A model generated the notes under the pieces. That model had not been told where the DNA came from, did not search any database, and saw nothing but the letters and a program-made list of their open reading frames with translations. The position numbers and the translations under genes are program-made. Shown one piece after another: positions 42,821 to 51,896 of a stretch of 64,000 bases of DNA. Within the stretch, counting starts at the first letter, position 1. Each line of letters starts with the position of its first letter. Source of the stretch: Planctomycetaceae bacterium (lineage in GTDB: Bacteria; Planctomycetota; Planctomycetia; Planctomycetales; Planctomycetaceae); NCBI GenBank assembly GCA_021732785.1, contig JAKFUG010000008.1, forward strand, positions 1-64,000. The letters are read 5' to 3'.

Positions 42821-42910
42821 GCCACAAAAGGCACAGAAGACACAAAAAGGACAGAACGAGTTAGCTGGCTCATGCCTTTTTCCGTTTGTGTCCTTTGTGC
42901 TTCTTGTGGC
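42821..42910. repeat. GCCACAAAAGGCAC-type inverted repeat
   Basis: Left arm GCCACAAAAGGCACAGAAGA... (42821-42850) is approximately complementary to ...AAAGCACAAGAAGTGGC-like right arm 42875-42910 (CCTTTTTCCGTTTGTGTCC then TTTGTGCTTCTTGTGGC). Strongly A-rich on one strand. It lies between dgkA and the metallophosphoesterase. Confidence 0.7.
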
Positions 42911-42958
42911 AAATTTCTTTGTTTTTCTCTTTCTGCGATCCTTTGCGCCTTTTCGCGG

Positions 42959-44131
42959 CTAACTCGCTGATCCACAGCGCAGAATCACTTTCGTCAATTC
43001 CGGGCGGCAATTGTAGCGGATCGGTTCGCGTCCGGAGATGCCGCGCGTGACCGACATCAATGTGGGCGGACGATAAAATACGCCGGAGGCATACCGGCAA
43101 CTGTATCGGCTCGGCGCGTACACCGGACCGAGAATCGGCAATCGAATCTGCCCGCCGTGGGTGTGACCGGCGAACATCAGGTCAACCCGGTTCGCCTCCG
43201 CCCAGTCGATTTGATCGGGGCCGTGACTCAGGACGATGCGAAAGACATCCGCCGGGACGCCGCTCAAATCGGGCGCGGTCCCCATCCACGGGCGTTCGGT
43301 CCCCGCGATGACGAGGCGGTCGTCCCCGCGGTTGAATTCGATCACTCGTCCCGAAGTGTCATGCCAGCCGTGTGACTGCAACCGTCGCCGCATTTCGTCC
43401 GTCACTGGCAGATACCAGTCGTGATTGCCCAGCACGAAGAAACATCCGAGCGGCGCGGACAGTCTGCCGAGGGTCGACGGAATCCATTCGAGACATTGCC
43501 GGTGATCCATCAGATCGCCGGTGAAGAAAATGAGATCGCCTTTCAGCGCCGCCGCTTCCGCCATCACCTCTTCAAAGTACCGCCGGCTGACCGGCCCGCG
43601 AAAATGGACGTCCGAAAAATGAACGATTGATAGCCCGTCCCACGCTTTCGGCAGGCGTGCAAACGGGTACGATTTTTCCACGATTTCCAGTTGAAACTGC
43701 TGGTTGTACGGGAGTTTGGCGAGCCATTGAGCACGCCCTTCGCCAACCAGTTCGTCGATCGGCACACGCTGTGTGACATCCAGAATTTGCGTGCGGAGAA
43801 CCGTCTCGAACGCGGGCGGTCGGTATTGCCAGTGGCGAATGGTCGACAGGATTAACAACACGAATCCTATCGCACCGGGCAAGAGCCACAGCCCGGTCGC
43901 GACCGTGAATGGCGGGGTTGTTGCCGAAGTCGCCCACTTCGGCCCGGCATATCCGACTTGCCAGAGTAACAGTACGGGATACGAGAACAGCAGCAGATTA
44001 TGAAACCCGCGCACGCGCTGCAGCGTCACGCGCGGCAATCCGCAACTGTGCAGCACGTTTTCGGCGATCGCCAACAACTTGGCCACGCCCGCGCACGCCA
44101 GAAACCACACGCACCAGAAGCCTGCATTCAT
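42959..44131 (-). CDS. Membrane-anchored metallophosphoesterase
   Basis: A 390-residue protein with membrane segments in residues about 1-110 (including VRGFHNLLLFSYPVLLLWQVGY and FTVATGLWLLPGAIGFVLLILS). A calcineurin-like phosphatase domain then spans about 165-380: SIVHFSDVHFRGPVS, LIFFTGDLMDH, FFVLGNHDWYLP, RIVLSHGPDQID and LMFAGHTHGGQIRLP, so all five metal-binding blocks are present. Similar YaeI/YkuE-type enzymes act on envelope-lipid substrates. The catalytic domain orientation is not settled by eye. Confidence 0.9.
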   Translation of the reverse strand: MNAGFWCVWFLACAGVAKLLAIAENVLHSCGLPRVTLQRVRGFHNLLLFSYPVLLLWQVGYAGPKWATSATTPPFTVATGLWLLPGAIGFVLLILSTIRHWQYRPPAFETVLRTQILDVTQRVPIDELVGEGRAQWLAKLPYNQQFQLEIVEKSYPFARLPKAWDGLSIVHFSDVHFRGPVSRRYFEEVMAEAAALKGDLIFFTGDLMDHRQCLEWIPSTLGRLSAPLGCFFVLGNHDWYLPVTDEMRRRLQSHGWHDTSGRVIEFNRGDDRLVIAGTERPWMGTAPDLSGVPADVFRIVLSHGPDQIDWAEANRVDLMFAGHTHGGQIRLPILGPVYAPSRYSCRYASGVFYRPPTLMSVTRGISGREPIRYNCRPELTKVILRCGSAS

Positions 44132-44250
44132 CGCAGCAAAAATACCGCAGCGGACAAGGGGAAGGAAGGGGAGCGGGAATCGGCCATGAGAATCGCCTTC
44201 GTTGCAGGATCAGGACGAGCCCGATTTTCAGGGATGTTCGCGAAATCCAT

Positions 44251-46458
44251 TCACGAACGATCATCGCGCGACAGGGCCGTTGTGAAGAGCGCGATGTCTC
44301 GTTGCAACCAGCGAAAAATCGAAATGGCAATCCCAAAGCCGAACAGACCGGCCGCCGCCAGAACAACGAGCGCGAACCGCCGATCTTGACCGCTGAGGAC
44401 CAGACACACGACGGACAGCATCGGCACGGACGCCGCCAGCACGAGATAAATCCACGTCCGTCGGCCCAGCCGTTCCAGCGGAACGAGATCGGCACGGGTG
44501 ACCGTTTCCCAGTGCAGCAATGTCGGATAGAAACTTCGCACCGCAATCAACGTCACCCCAAAGAACGGGTAGGCCATCGCGATCAAACCGCACAGAACCA
44601 GCGATGCGATGAAGGTCACATAGACTTCGATGGGCACACTCCCGCGAATCAGATGGAGCGAGATCGGATAAGCCGGCGCTGCGAGGACCCACAATGTCAG
44701 ACTGACCATCGCCGCCAGGTGACCGAGCTCCAGGCACCGTTTGCGTTGCGCGATTTGAAACTCCGCCGTGTGGACCAGGGGCAGCATGTTACTCGTCGCC
44801 TTGGCCACCGACCCGGCCAACCACCACGCGCAACTCGCCCCGGTGGGAAAGGCAATCAGATTGATGATTGATTGAATCCGCATGAACGTCGGCAGCGCAT
44901 CCGGAATTCGCTCGATGATTTCCCCGCGGTTGTAGAGGAAATTAAATACCGCCGCTACGGCGTTCGGCAGGATGGTGGCGGTGATGACCGCGAACAACGG
45001 CGCTTGCCGGGCATGCAGCTTCCAGCCTGCATTCGGCCCGGTTAACAAGCGGTACAATTCCGGCTGCAGACACGATTCCAGCGCAAACGCCAGGGCGCGT
45101 CCGGTGGCATAACGCTCCGTGGGATCGCAGGCGAGGCATTGGCGGAAGACGTCGTCCATCCCCGGCGCATCGATTTCAACCAGCGGCGTAATCGCATCGA
45201 ACCGAGGGCCGCCGCGACGCAGGGTGGTCATCTGTTCGAGCCGCGTTCCCCAACGGGGGCCTTGCGTCGGATCGAGAAACGGACGGTCGCCCGTCAGCAA
45301 TTCCCAGAGCACAATGCCGAGGGAATAGAGATCGCTGCGGCCATCGAGACTGCCCGCCTGGCGGTCGTGCCGCGGGTTGCAGGCTTCCAGTTGTTCGGGC
45401 GACATGTAGGCGATGCTGCCGCCGAAGTGATCCTCAGGCGCGGCCCCTTCCAACTGCGAGGCAAAGCTGATGTTAAAGTCCGCGAGTTTGGGCAACCCTT
45501 CGGCCGTCAACAGAACATTCGCCGGCTTCAAATCGCGATGCAACACGCCGCGACGATGAGCGTAATCGAGAGCACCGGCCAGTTGCGCACCGAGCCAACA
45601 GACCAGTTGCGACCAGGTCATCCCGGCGATTTTTCGCCGCAGCGACGAATCCGCCGGGGGTGATTCACCGCGCTCTTCGAGACCACGGTCGAGCGCCCGC
45701 AGAAATTCCCGCCCCGACCACTCCGTCCGCGGGACCGCTCGCAGGGCATGCAGAATCCCGGCGAGTGTCCCTCCCGCAGCGTACTGCATGTAGAGCAGTC
45801 GCAACTGCCGATCGGGAACCAGCCGTTGGTCATAAACCCGGATGATGTTGTCGTGGTCGAGTTGCGCCAGCGTTTGCGGTTCGCTTCCTTCATCCGCGGA
45901 AACTTTCAGGGCCACGATGCGCTGCATCGATCGCTGCCGGGCGAGAAACACGGTGGCAAATGCGCCTTGACCGACGCGCAATACCAAATCGAAATCATCG
46001 ATCCGTTCGCCGGGCTGGAGATCGAGTTGTGCCACTTGCGCCGCGTCGACAATCAGCGTCGATCGCAATTGCGGATCGACACGGAAGAGTTCGGCCAGCG
46101 CGGACGATTGATCCGGAAAGCGGGTGAAGAACTCCGACGGCAAGACCGCATCCCCCGCGAGTTTTCGAGTGTGATATTCCTCAAACAGCAGCTCTGGCGG
46201 GACACAACCGGCAAGGTCCGGGATCTCCGGAAAATAATCTTCAATCAGTCGCCGCAGACCGCGCTGCCAGCGCTGTTCCAGATCCACCTTGATCATTTCG
46301 ACCGCGGCGGGAAGCCGGCTGGCAGGAGAGAAATCGTCCAGATATTCGCTGATGACCGGCGGCGTCCCGTCTTCGTCCCACGCCCCAACGAACGCCCCCA
46401 GGGCCGCTTCGAGCAGCGGCCAATCGGTTTCGGCGAATTGGGATTCGGGTGTCGTCAC
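44251..46458 (-). CDS. Membrane-spanning Ser/Thr protein kinase with DFN motif
   Basis: About 735 residues from GTG 46458 (a TTG start at 46494 adds 12 residues). A soluble N-terminal segment (about 1-150) has no recognised domain. The kinase domain follows at about 157-470: GQGAFATVFLARQ (glycine-rich loop), IVALKVSADEG (catalytic Lys), YAHRRGVLHRDLKPANVLL (HRD and DLKPAN), PKLADFNISFASQ with DFN in place of the usual DFG, and SIAYMSPEQLEA. After it come six hydrophobic segments (about 485-720) suggesting an integral membrane sensor or transporter-like region. It may phosphorylate Ser/Thr of cytoplasmic proteins in response to an envelope cue. The Asn for Gly change is seen in some planctomycete and plant kinases. 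Confidence 0.88.
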   Translation of the reverse strand: MTTPESQFAETDWPLLEAALGAFVGAWDEDGTPPVISEYLDDFSPASRLPAAVEMIKVDLEQRWQRGLRRLIEDYFPEIPDLAGCVPPELLFEEYHTRKLAGDAVLPSEFFTRFPDQSSALAELFRVDPQLRSTLIVDAAQVAQLDLQPGERIDDFDLVLRVGQGAFATVFLARQRSMQRIVALKVSADEGSEPQTLAQLDHDNIIRVYDQRLVPDRQLRLLYMQYAAGGTLAGILHALRAVPRTEWSGREFLRALDRGLEERGESPPADSSLRRKIAGMTWSQLVCWLGAQLAGALDYAHRRGVLHRDLKPANVLLTAEGLPKLADFNISFASQLEGAAPEDHFGGSIAYMSPEQLEACNPRHDRQAGSLDGRSDLYSLGIVLWELLTGDRPFLDPTQGPRWGTRLEQMTTLRRGGPRFDAITPLVEIDAPGMDDVFRQCLACDPTERYATGRALAFALESCLQPELYRLLTGPNAGWKLHARQAPLFAVITATILPNAVAAVFNFLYNRGEIIERIPDALPTFMRIQSIINLIAFPTGASCAWWLAGSVAKATSNMLPLVHTAEFQIAQRKRCLELGHLAAMVSLTLWVLAAPAYPISLHLIRGSVPIEVYVTFIASLVLCGLIAMAYPFFGVTLIAVRSFYPTLLHWETVTRADLVPLERLGRRTWIYLVLAASVPMLSVVCLVLSGQDRRFALVVLAAAGLFGFGIAISIFRWLQRDIALFTTALSRDDRS
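45472..45480 (-). other. Kinase DFG position encoded as DFN
   Basis: Codons GAC TTT AAC (minus strand) encode Asp-Phe-Asn at the magnesium-binding DFG position of the membrane Ser/Thr kinase. The Asp that binds Mg2+ is kept; the Gly is replaced by Asn. Confidence 0.85.
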
Positions 46459-46669
46459 AGTGCCGCACGGTCCGAAAACAACGGGGCGAAACAATCCGAT
46501 GGTCGTTCTACCGGATCGTTGCCTGGCCTTGTAGTGACTCGAGATGAAAACGAAATCGACGTGGTTCGGTTGTCCGTGAGTGCTGACGGCGGTTCAATGA
46601 TCGTCGAACGCCGATCTGTCCGCGATGCGATTCTGCTCCACGAAATTCATAACGCCAGCCGAGGTTCCG

Positions 46670-48064
46670 ATGAGCAACGTGCGTGATTTTGGAGCGATGG
46701 GCGATGGCCAGCACGATGACACCGCCGCGATTCGGCATGCTCTCGAAATGCACGACGGCGTGCTCCATTTCCCCCGCGGCGAATATGTGGTTTCGCAAAC
46801 GATCGTCATCGCCTTGAAGGACGTCGGTCGCACAACGATTCACGGCACCGGTGGAACGGCCAAGATTCTGATGACCGGCCCCGGACCGGCATTCGAGTTC
46901 CGCGGGACGCACACCACTTCGGCCGATCCCGGCAGCTTCCGCCCCGACGAATGGGAGCGCGAACGGATGCCCACACTGCGTGACATCGAAATTGAAGGCC
47001 GACATCCGGAGGCCGACGGCGTGCGGATCATCGGCGTCATGCAGCCGACGCTGACGGGTGTGCTGATTCGCAAAGTGCGTCATGGCGTGCACATCACCGA
47101 GCGCGCCCGCAATGTGCTGATCAGTCATTGCCATATCTTTCACAACACGGGCATTGGCGTTTATCTCGATCGTGTGAATCTTCATCAAACGATCATTACG
47201 GGAAGTCATATCAGTTATAACAGACTCGGCGGCATTCGCATTGAGAACAGCGAAATTCGCAATCTGCAGATCACGGGCAATGATATCGAGTACAATAACA
47301 ATCGGGCAATCAAAGTCCCCGATGCGGACGATGTTCCCACCGCGGAAATTTACATCGACTGTGGCGAAACCGGCACCGTCCGTGAAGGAACGATCTGCAG
47401 CAATACCATTCAAGCGACCTACAGCCCAAACGGCGCGAATCTCCGCATCATCGGCCAATCTACCGCCGAACGGCAAAAGGCCGGCATGTGGACGATCAGC
47501 GGCAATCTGATTGGCAGCCAGGCCACCAATATCCATTTCACCAGCGCCCGCGGGATCACGCTCGAAGGCAATTACATCTACAGCGGACACCACCGCAACT
47601 TATTACTGGAACAGTGCAAAAGTATTCTCGTCGGCACCAACTGCTTCGGACATAACCCCGATTATAAAGAAAAAGAACTCTGCACTGGCATTCGCCTGGT
47701 CGACTGCACCGACTGTACGTTGACCGGGCTGCAAATCCAGGACGCGCAAGCGGGCGAGCACACCGTGGCGGGCGTCGTGCCGATTCAGCGCGATGGCTTG
47801 ATCGAATGCGTCAACTGCCAGCGGTTGACCGTCACCGGCATCCAGGTGCTGGAAGGCTCGCCTTACGCCATGAAGCTCGAAAACTGCTCCGACACGCTCA
47901 TCACCGGGTGTAGTTTCCTCGATACCCGCGCAACGCCGCTCACGAAAGCCGCAATTCATTGGACCGGTAGCGGGACCGGCAACGCCATCGCTCATTGCCG
48001 CAGTAACCGTCCGTTTGTGATCGAAGCCAAAGTGAAGCTCGGCGAAAACTTTCTCGACGCGTAA
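46670..48064 (+). CDS. Right-handed parallel beta-helix (pectate-lyase-like) protein
   Basis: A 464-residue protein; ATG 46670 with GAGG five bases upstream (MSNVRDFGAMGDGQHDDTAAI). The start motif V-x-D-F-G-A-x-G-D-G-x-x-D-D-T-x-A-I is typical of glycoside hydrolase family 28 or polysaccharide-lyase beta-helices. The body has many short strand repeats (VLISHCHIFHNTGIGVYL, TIITGSHISYNRLGGIRIENS, LQITGNDIEYNNNRAIKV). No signal peptide is visible, so cytoplasmic or non-classically exported. Catalytic Asp residues were not identified, so the polysaccharide substrate is unknown. Confidence 0.85.
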   Translation: MSNVRDFGAMGDGQHDDTAAIRHALEMHDGVLHFPRGEYVVSQTIVIALKDVGRTTIHGTGGTAKILMTGPGPAFEFRGTHTTSADPGSFRPDEWERERMPTLRDIEIEGRHPEADGVRIIGVMQPTLTGVLIRKVRHGVHITERARNVLISHCHIFHNTGIGVYLDRVNLHQTIITGSHISYNRLGGIRIENSEIRNLQITGNDIEYNNNRAIKVPDADDVPTAEIYIDCGETGTVREGTICSNTIQATYSPNGANLRIIGQSTAERQKAGMWTISGNLIGSQATNIHFTSARGITLEGNYIYSGHHRNLLLEQCKSILVGTNCFGHNPDYKEKELCTGIRLVDCTDCTLTGLQIQDAQAGEHTVAGVVPIQRDGLIECVNCQRLTVTGIQVLEGSPYAMKLENCSDTLITGCSFLDTRATPLTKAAIHWTGSGTGNAIAHCRSNRPFVIEAKVKLGENFLDA

Positions 48065-48113
48065 GGCTTGCGCTTTGCAGCACCTCAGCACTCACGATCA
48101 CCTTCAAGACTGC

Positions 48114-50657
48114 CTATTCCAGCGTTAATACGCCCAAATCGAGCGGCTCATCAGTTCGCGGCTCAGCCATCGGCGGGATCGTGAAGCGGTAGCCGTGCAG
48201 TTTGCCTGGGGCATTTTGTTCGAATCGGATCGAGAGCATGTAAACTCCTGCGGGCATATCTTCAAAGCGGACTTTTCCCGTGCGATCAACACTCGCCCAA
48301 TGGTAAGGATTGGAATCGCTTTGTCGTTGTTGCTCCTCGATTACGGCCCGGTAAGCCGTCCAAGCCCGCCCTTCCGGCGTTTGCTGCCATTGCAAGATCC
48401 ACAACTGCCGTTTCGCCACATCCGCGCGAATCGCTTCAGGGATATTCGGCGGATTCGGCATCGGCAAGTCGGCCTGAGCAAGTCCCACGTTGACGATGGC
48501 AAACGCCCAGTCCACTTTCCCCTGATGTCCCGGCGGTGGTTCGAATTGAGCTACCACCGGACGTCCTTCGCCTCCCAGATCGAGATGGGTCGTCTTTCCG
48601 CCGGGCAATTCGACGGGAACCATACTGCTGGAAGCGATGTCTTTCGCTCCTTCGTTGACCATCAGCAGAATGCGCCGTCCAATCCGGGCGCGGCCGGGCA
48701 CCACGCGGTCAAACACAAACCGTCCATTCTGATCTGTCGAACTCTCATAGTGCGTGGAGACATGAGGCACGCCCTCTCCGTAAGAATGAAAGCCTGCCGG
48801 ATTCAGCGACAGTGGCACTCGGGGAACCGGGTCTTTGCCGATGCGGAATGTCCCTTCCACTTTGGCCCAGGGTTCCAGTGTGATGGTCGCGGGAAATGTT
48901 TCGGCCGTCGCATCGAGGTACATGTACCCCTGCGGATGAGTGATCACGATCTGAAAGGGCTTCTCTTCCGGCGGGAAGCGGAATTTCCCCTCGGCGGTGG
49001 TTTCCCGATGGGCACAATAAGTTTGACGCAGATCGATGTCTCCGTTTCGGACAATGATCTGTGATCCGGCCAAGCCGAGAGCCACCCGCGCGTTGCTGGC
49101 GGGCACCCCCTCCGATGTCAACACCGTGGCGGCGAGATCTTTGCCTGTTCGCAGTTCAAAATCGATGGTCACCTGACCTTCGTCGCTTTTGATGTTGCGG
49201 GAAACGGCCGGCTGATAGCCCTCCGCTTCAATCCGCACCAGCCGGGCTTCCTGATCGTGGACGTGTCGCAGTTGATATTGCCCGTCGACCGCCGCGAACT
49301 GCTCGCTGCGGGACCAGTGAATGCTGCCATCATCCCAGCGCAGCCCCGGCACTACCGTGAACGATTTTACTGGCTGTTTCGTCTCCGCATCGATCACCTT
49401 GCCGCGGATGACAAGGGCGGGCGGCGTCCGGAACAAAAACTCCTCTTCCCGGGCGAGGAGGGGTTGCTTGCCCAGTTGCATGCCGTTGGGCGGGCAGATA
49501 TCCGCTTCAAACCCATCCAGCGGGGCTTCGTTCCAGACCCACACGCCGTTTTCGTCGGCGTACTGGCTGACATGATTGAACTCGAAGTAGCGGAACGGGC
49601 CGCGCCAGTGTTGAAAGAAGATGCGGGCTTTGGGCACAGGGCGGCCTTGCTCATCCTGCACCCGCACGCGCACCGTCCCGCCGGGGGACATCGTAAAATC
49701 GAGCGGGTCCAGACCCGCTTCCAGGCGGAGTTCGCGCATGTCGGTCGCTTTTCCCGGCGCAAAGACCACAATGCGGGCCATCGCCGGTTCCAGTCCGCTC
49801 AAGCGGTAGGTTCCCAGCTCATTCGTTTTGGTTTCCCGAATGTCGTTGATCAACTTGGTGCGAATGGTGGCCCCGGCGATCGGTTGGCCGTCGGTGTCAG
49901 TGACGGTGCCGACGACGGACAAGCCCCGATCAAGCGTGATGCGGGCCACCGGTGGCTGATCGAGTCCGATCCCGAACTCGGCCCGAGACAGCGACCGCCG
50001 ATCGGGTTCGAAGTCCGTGTGATTGAGCTCCACATGGACGGCGTCCTTCGAGACGGGGACCGAGTCATACCGCCAATGGCCGGCGGCGTCCGTTTTGACC
50101 ACGGTCCCGACACCCAGTTCACGAAGATCGCCCGGCCTCTTTTTGAAGCGGACACTGGGCCGAACACTCACGCCCACCACCGGTTGCCCGGCGTCATCGA
50201 GAATCACTCCGCCGACGGACCAGCCGGCGTCCAACTCCGCGGTGAACCGGCTCGGAATGGCTTCGGAATTCTCGCCGTTCGACCAGCCCGCCGAGTAGGG
50301 GGCGAATCCGGGCATCTCGGCGTTGATCTGGAAGTGGCTGGAATTCACCGGTCGGTTGACGACGAGCGTTCCGTCCTCATCCGTTGTGACGATCACGCCA
50401 TAACTGTGCTTGCGGACGAACTTCCCGCGTGTGATCTGCTCGGCGGTCGGTAACGGGCTACCGCGCAATTCCACTTCGGTCCGCGGGATGGGCATCTTGT
50501 CGGGCCCGACGACCACGAATTCAAACGGCCGCAGCATTTCGACCGGCGGTTCGTCTCCTGCCGCCAGGTTGATGACCGCGAAACAGGTGATCGCACTGCA
50601 TAACACCGCAGCCGTTCTGGTTACAATTCCGCCATGCCCGATCGTTGGACTCGTCAT
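48114..50657 (-). CDS. Secreted carboxypeptidase-regulatory-like (Cna-B/SdrD-type) multidomain protein
   Basis: An 847-residue protein. ATG 50657 has AAGGGG six bases upstream; GTG at 50660 is also in frame. Signal peptide residues about 10-35 (RTAAVLCSAITCFAVINLAAG). The mature part is a tandem of carboxypeptidase-regulatory-like beta-sandwich domains: RFTAELDAGWSVGGVILDDAGQPVVGVSV, GTVTDTDGQPIAGATI, TVRVRVQDEQGRPVPKARI, GKVIDAETKQPVKSFTVVPGL and a late DRTGKVRFEDMPAGVYMLS. Planctomycetes have many. Domain repeats of this type bind or stabilise surface structures; function here is unknown. It is convergent with the beta-helix gene. Confidence 0.83.
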   Translation of the reverse strand: MTSPTIGHGGIVTRTAAVLCSAITCFAVINLAAGDEPPVEMLRPFEFVVVGPDKMPIPRTEVELRGSPLPTAEQITRGKFVRKHSYGVIVTTDEDGTLVVNRPVNSSHFQINAEMPGFAPYSAGWSNGENSEAIPSRFTAELDAGWSVGGVILDDAGQPVVGVSVRPSVRFKKRPGDLRELGVGTVVKTDAAGHWRYDSVPVSKDAVHVELNHTDFEPDRRSLSRAEFGIGLDQPPVARITLDRGLSVVGTVTDTDGQPIAGATIRTKLINDIRETKTNELGTYRLSGLEPAMARIVVFAPGKATDMRELRLEAGLDPLDFTMSPGGTVRVRVQDEQGRPVPKARIFFQHWRGPFRYFEFNHVSQYADENGVWVWNEAPLDGFEADICPPNGMQLGKQPLLAREEEFLFRTPPALVIRGKVIDAETKQPVKSFTVVPGLRWDDGSIHWSRSEQFAAVDGQYQLRHVHDQEARLVRIEAEGYQPAVSRNIKSDEGQVTIDFELRTGKDLAATVLTSEGVPASNARVALGLAGSQIIVRNGDIDLRQTYCAHRETTAEGKFRFPPEEKPFQIVITHPQGYMYLDATAETFPATITLEPWAKVEGTFRIGKDPVPRVPLSLNPAGFHSYGEGVPHVSTHYESSTDQNGRFVFDRVVPGRARIGRRILLMVNEGAKDIASSSMVPVELPGGKTTHLDLGGEGRPVVAQFEPPPGHQGKVDWAFAIVNVGLAQADLPMPNPPNIPEAIRADVAKRQLWILQWQQTPEGRAWTAYRAVIEEQQRQSDSNPYHWASVDRTGKVRFEDMPAGVYMLSIRFEQNAPGKLHGYRFTIPPMAEPRTDEPLDLGVLTLE

Positions 50658-50719
50658 CACTTGCCCCTTCCGAGTGGTTCCGCGGAGATCCTGCGCAGAC
50701 GGGATGTCTTCCGCTGCGA

Positions 50720-51667
50720 TTAGAGTCCAGCAGGGGAAGATTGTCGAGACCGTGCGAGCAGCGACAGAAATTCGAACACGAGATTCGCGCCCAAAATGGA
50801 TGTGATGGCGGTCGGATCAAATGGCGGGGAAACTTCCACTAAATCGAAGCCGACGCAGTTCAGGCCGACGAGACACCGCACGAGTTGCAGGACTTCGTAA
50901 CTCGTGAAACCGCCGACTTCCGGGGTGCCGGTGCCAGGGGCAAACGCCGGGTCGACGCCATCGATATCGAACGTCACATACAAGGGCCGGGTGCCGATGC
51001 GCTGCCGGATTTCGGCGATCACGTCGGCCATAGCCCGCTGGCGAAACTCGTCCATCGTGATCATGCGGGCACCGAGATGGAGGGCGTCGACGTAATCCTG
51101 CGGGCCACTGGTCGGACCGCGAATGCCGAGCTGAATGTACGCCTCGCGATCGATGAGGCCTTCTTCCATCGCGCGAATAAATGGCGTGCCGTGGCTGTAT
51201 TTCTGGCCGGGGTATTCACTGTCCCATGTGTCGGGGTGGGCATCGAAATGCAACACCGCGAGCGGGCCATACACCGCGGCATGCCGGCGCAAGAGCGGCA
51301 ACGCGATCGAATGATCCCCGCCGAGCGTGATCAGCTTCGCACCGGCGTTTAGCCAACTTTCCGCAGTGGATTCAATAGCTCGGTGCGTCGCGAGAATGTC
51401 AACCGGCACCACGCTGACATCGCCGGCATCCACCACGGTCAAGGCTGTGAACGGCGAGATCTGCAGAGCATTGTTGTAGCCCCACAACAGCAGCGACTGC
51501 TCCCGCAATGCGCGGGGGCCCAGTCGCGTGCCGCTGCGGTAAGAAGTCGAACTGTCGTACGGGACGCCGAGGATGGCCACATCGACCGCCGAGGGGGTCG
51601 GCTGAAACGGCATCCGGGCGAAGGTGCAAATCCCCGCAAACGGCGGCAGCGGTGGCGTGTAAGTCAT
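50720..51667 (-). CDS. speB: Agmatinase/ureohydrolase family protein
   Basis: A 315-residue binuclear manganese enzyme. Several starts are possible (51703, 51676, 51667); the ATG at 51667 (MTYTPPLPPFAGICTFARMP) is used. It has VAILGVPYDSSTSYRSGTRLGP (typical agmatinase), ITLGGDHSIALPLL, VLHFDAHPDTWD, TFDIDGVDPAFAPGTGTPEVGGF and CVGFDLVEVSPPFD, carrying the six metal-binding His and Asp residues. It converts agmatine to putrescine and urea. Arginase or guanidinobutyrase specificity cannot be excluded. It is divergent from carA. Confidence 0.9.
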   Translation of the reverse strand: MTYTPPLPPFAGICTFARMPFQPTPSAVDVAILGVPYDSSTSYRSGTRLGPRALREQSLLLWGYNNALQISPFTALTVVDAGDVSVVPVDILATHRAIESTAESWLNAGAKLITLGGDHSIALPLLRRHAAVYGPLAVLHFDAHPDTWDSEYPGQKYSHGTPFIRAMEEGLIDREAYIQLGIRGPTSGPQDYVDALHLGARMITMDEFRQRAMADVIAEIRQRIGTRPLYVTFDIDGVDPAFAPGTGTPEVGGFTSYEVLQLVRCLVGLNCVGFDLVEVSPPFDPTAITSILGANLVFEFLSLLARSRQSSPAGL

Positions 51668-51896
51668 GAGCGACATTCGTGCATGGTCAGTGGGTGGAAT
51701 CAATCGAAGTTCATTGAATCGTGCGGCGCGTCAAACTGCCATGATCGTGACGGAATCAGCTCCACGAATGGGTTGTCCGTCGGCACTTCAAGCGAGTAAT
51801 TTCACTCGATGCAGTCTCTTCTATTTTGCCCTCGGAACCGCTATAAATGAGCAGTTTCGGTTTTGTGACGTTCATCCCCAGCGGAACACGCGGAGC

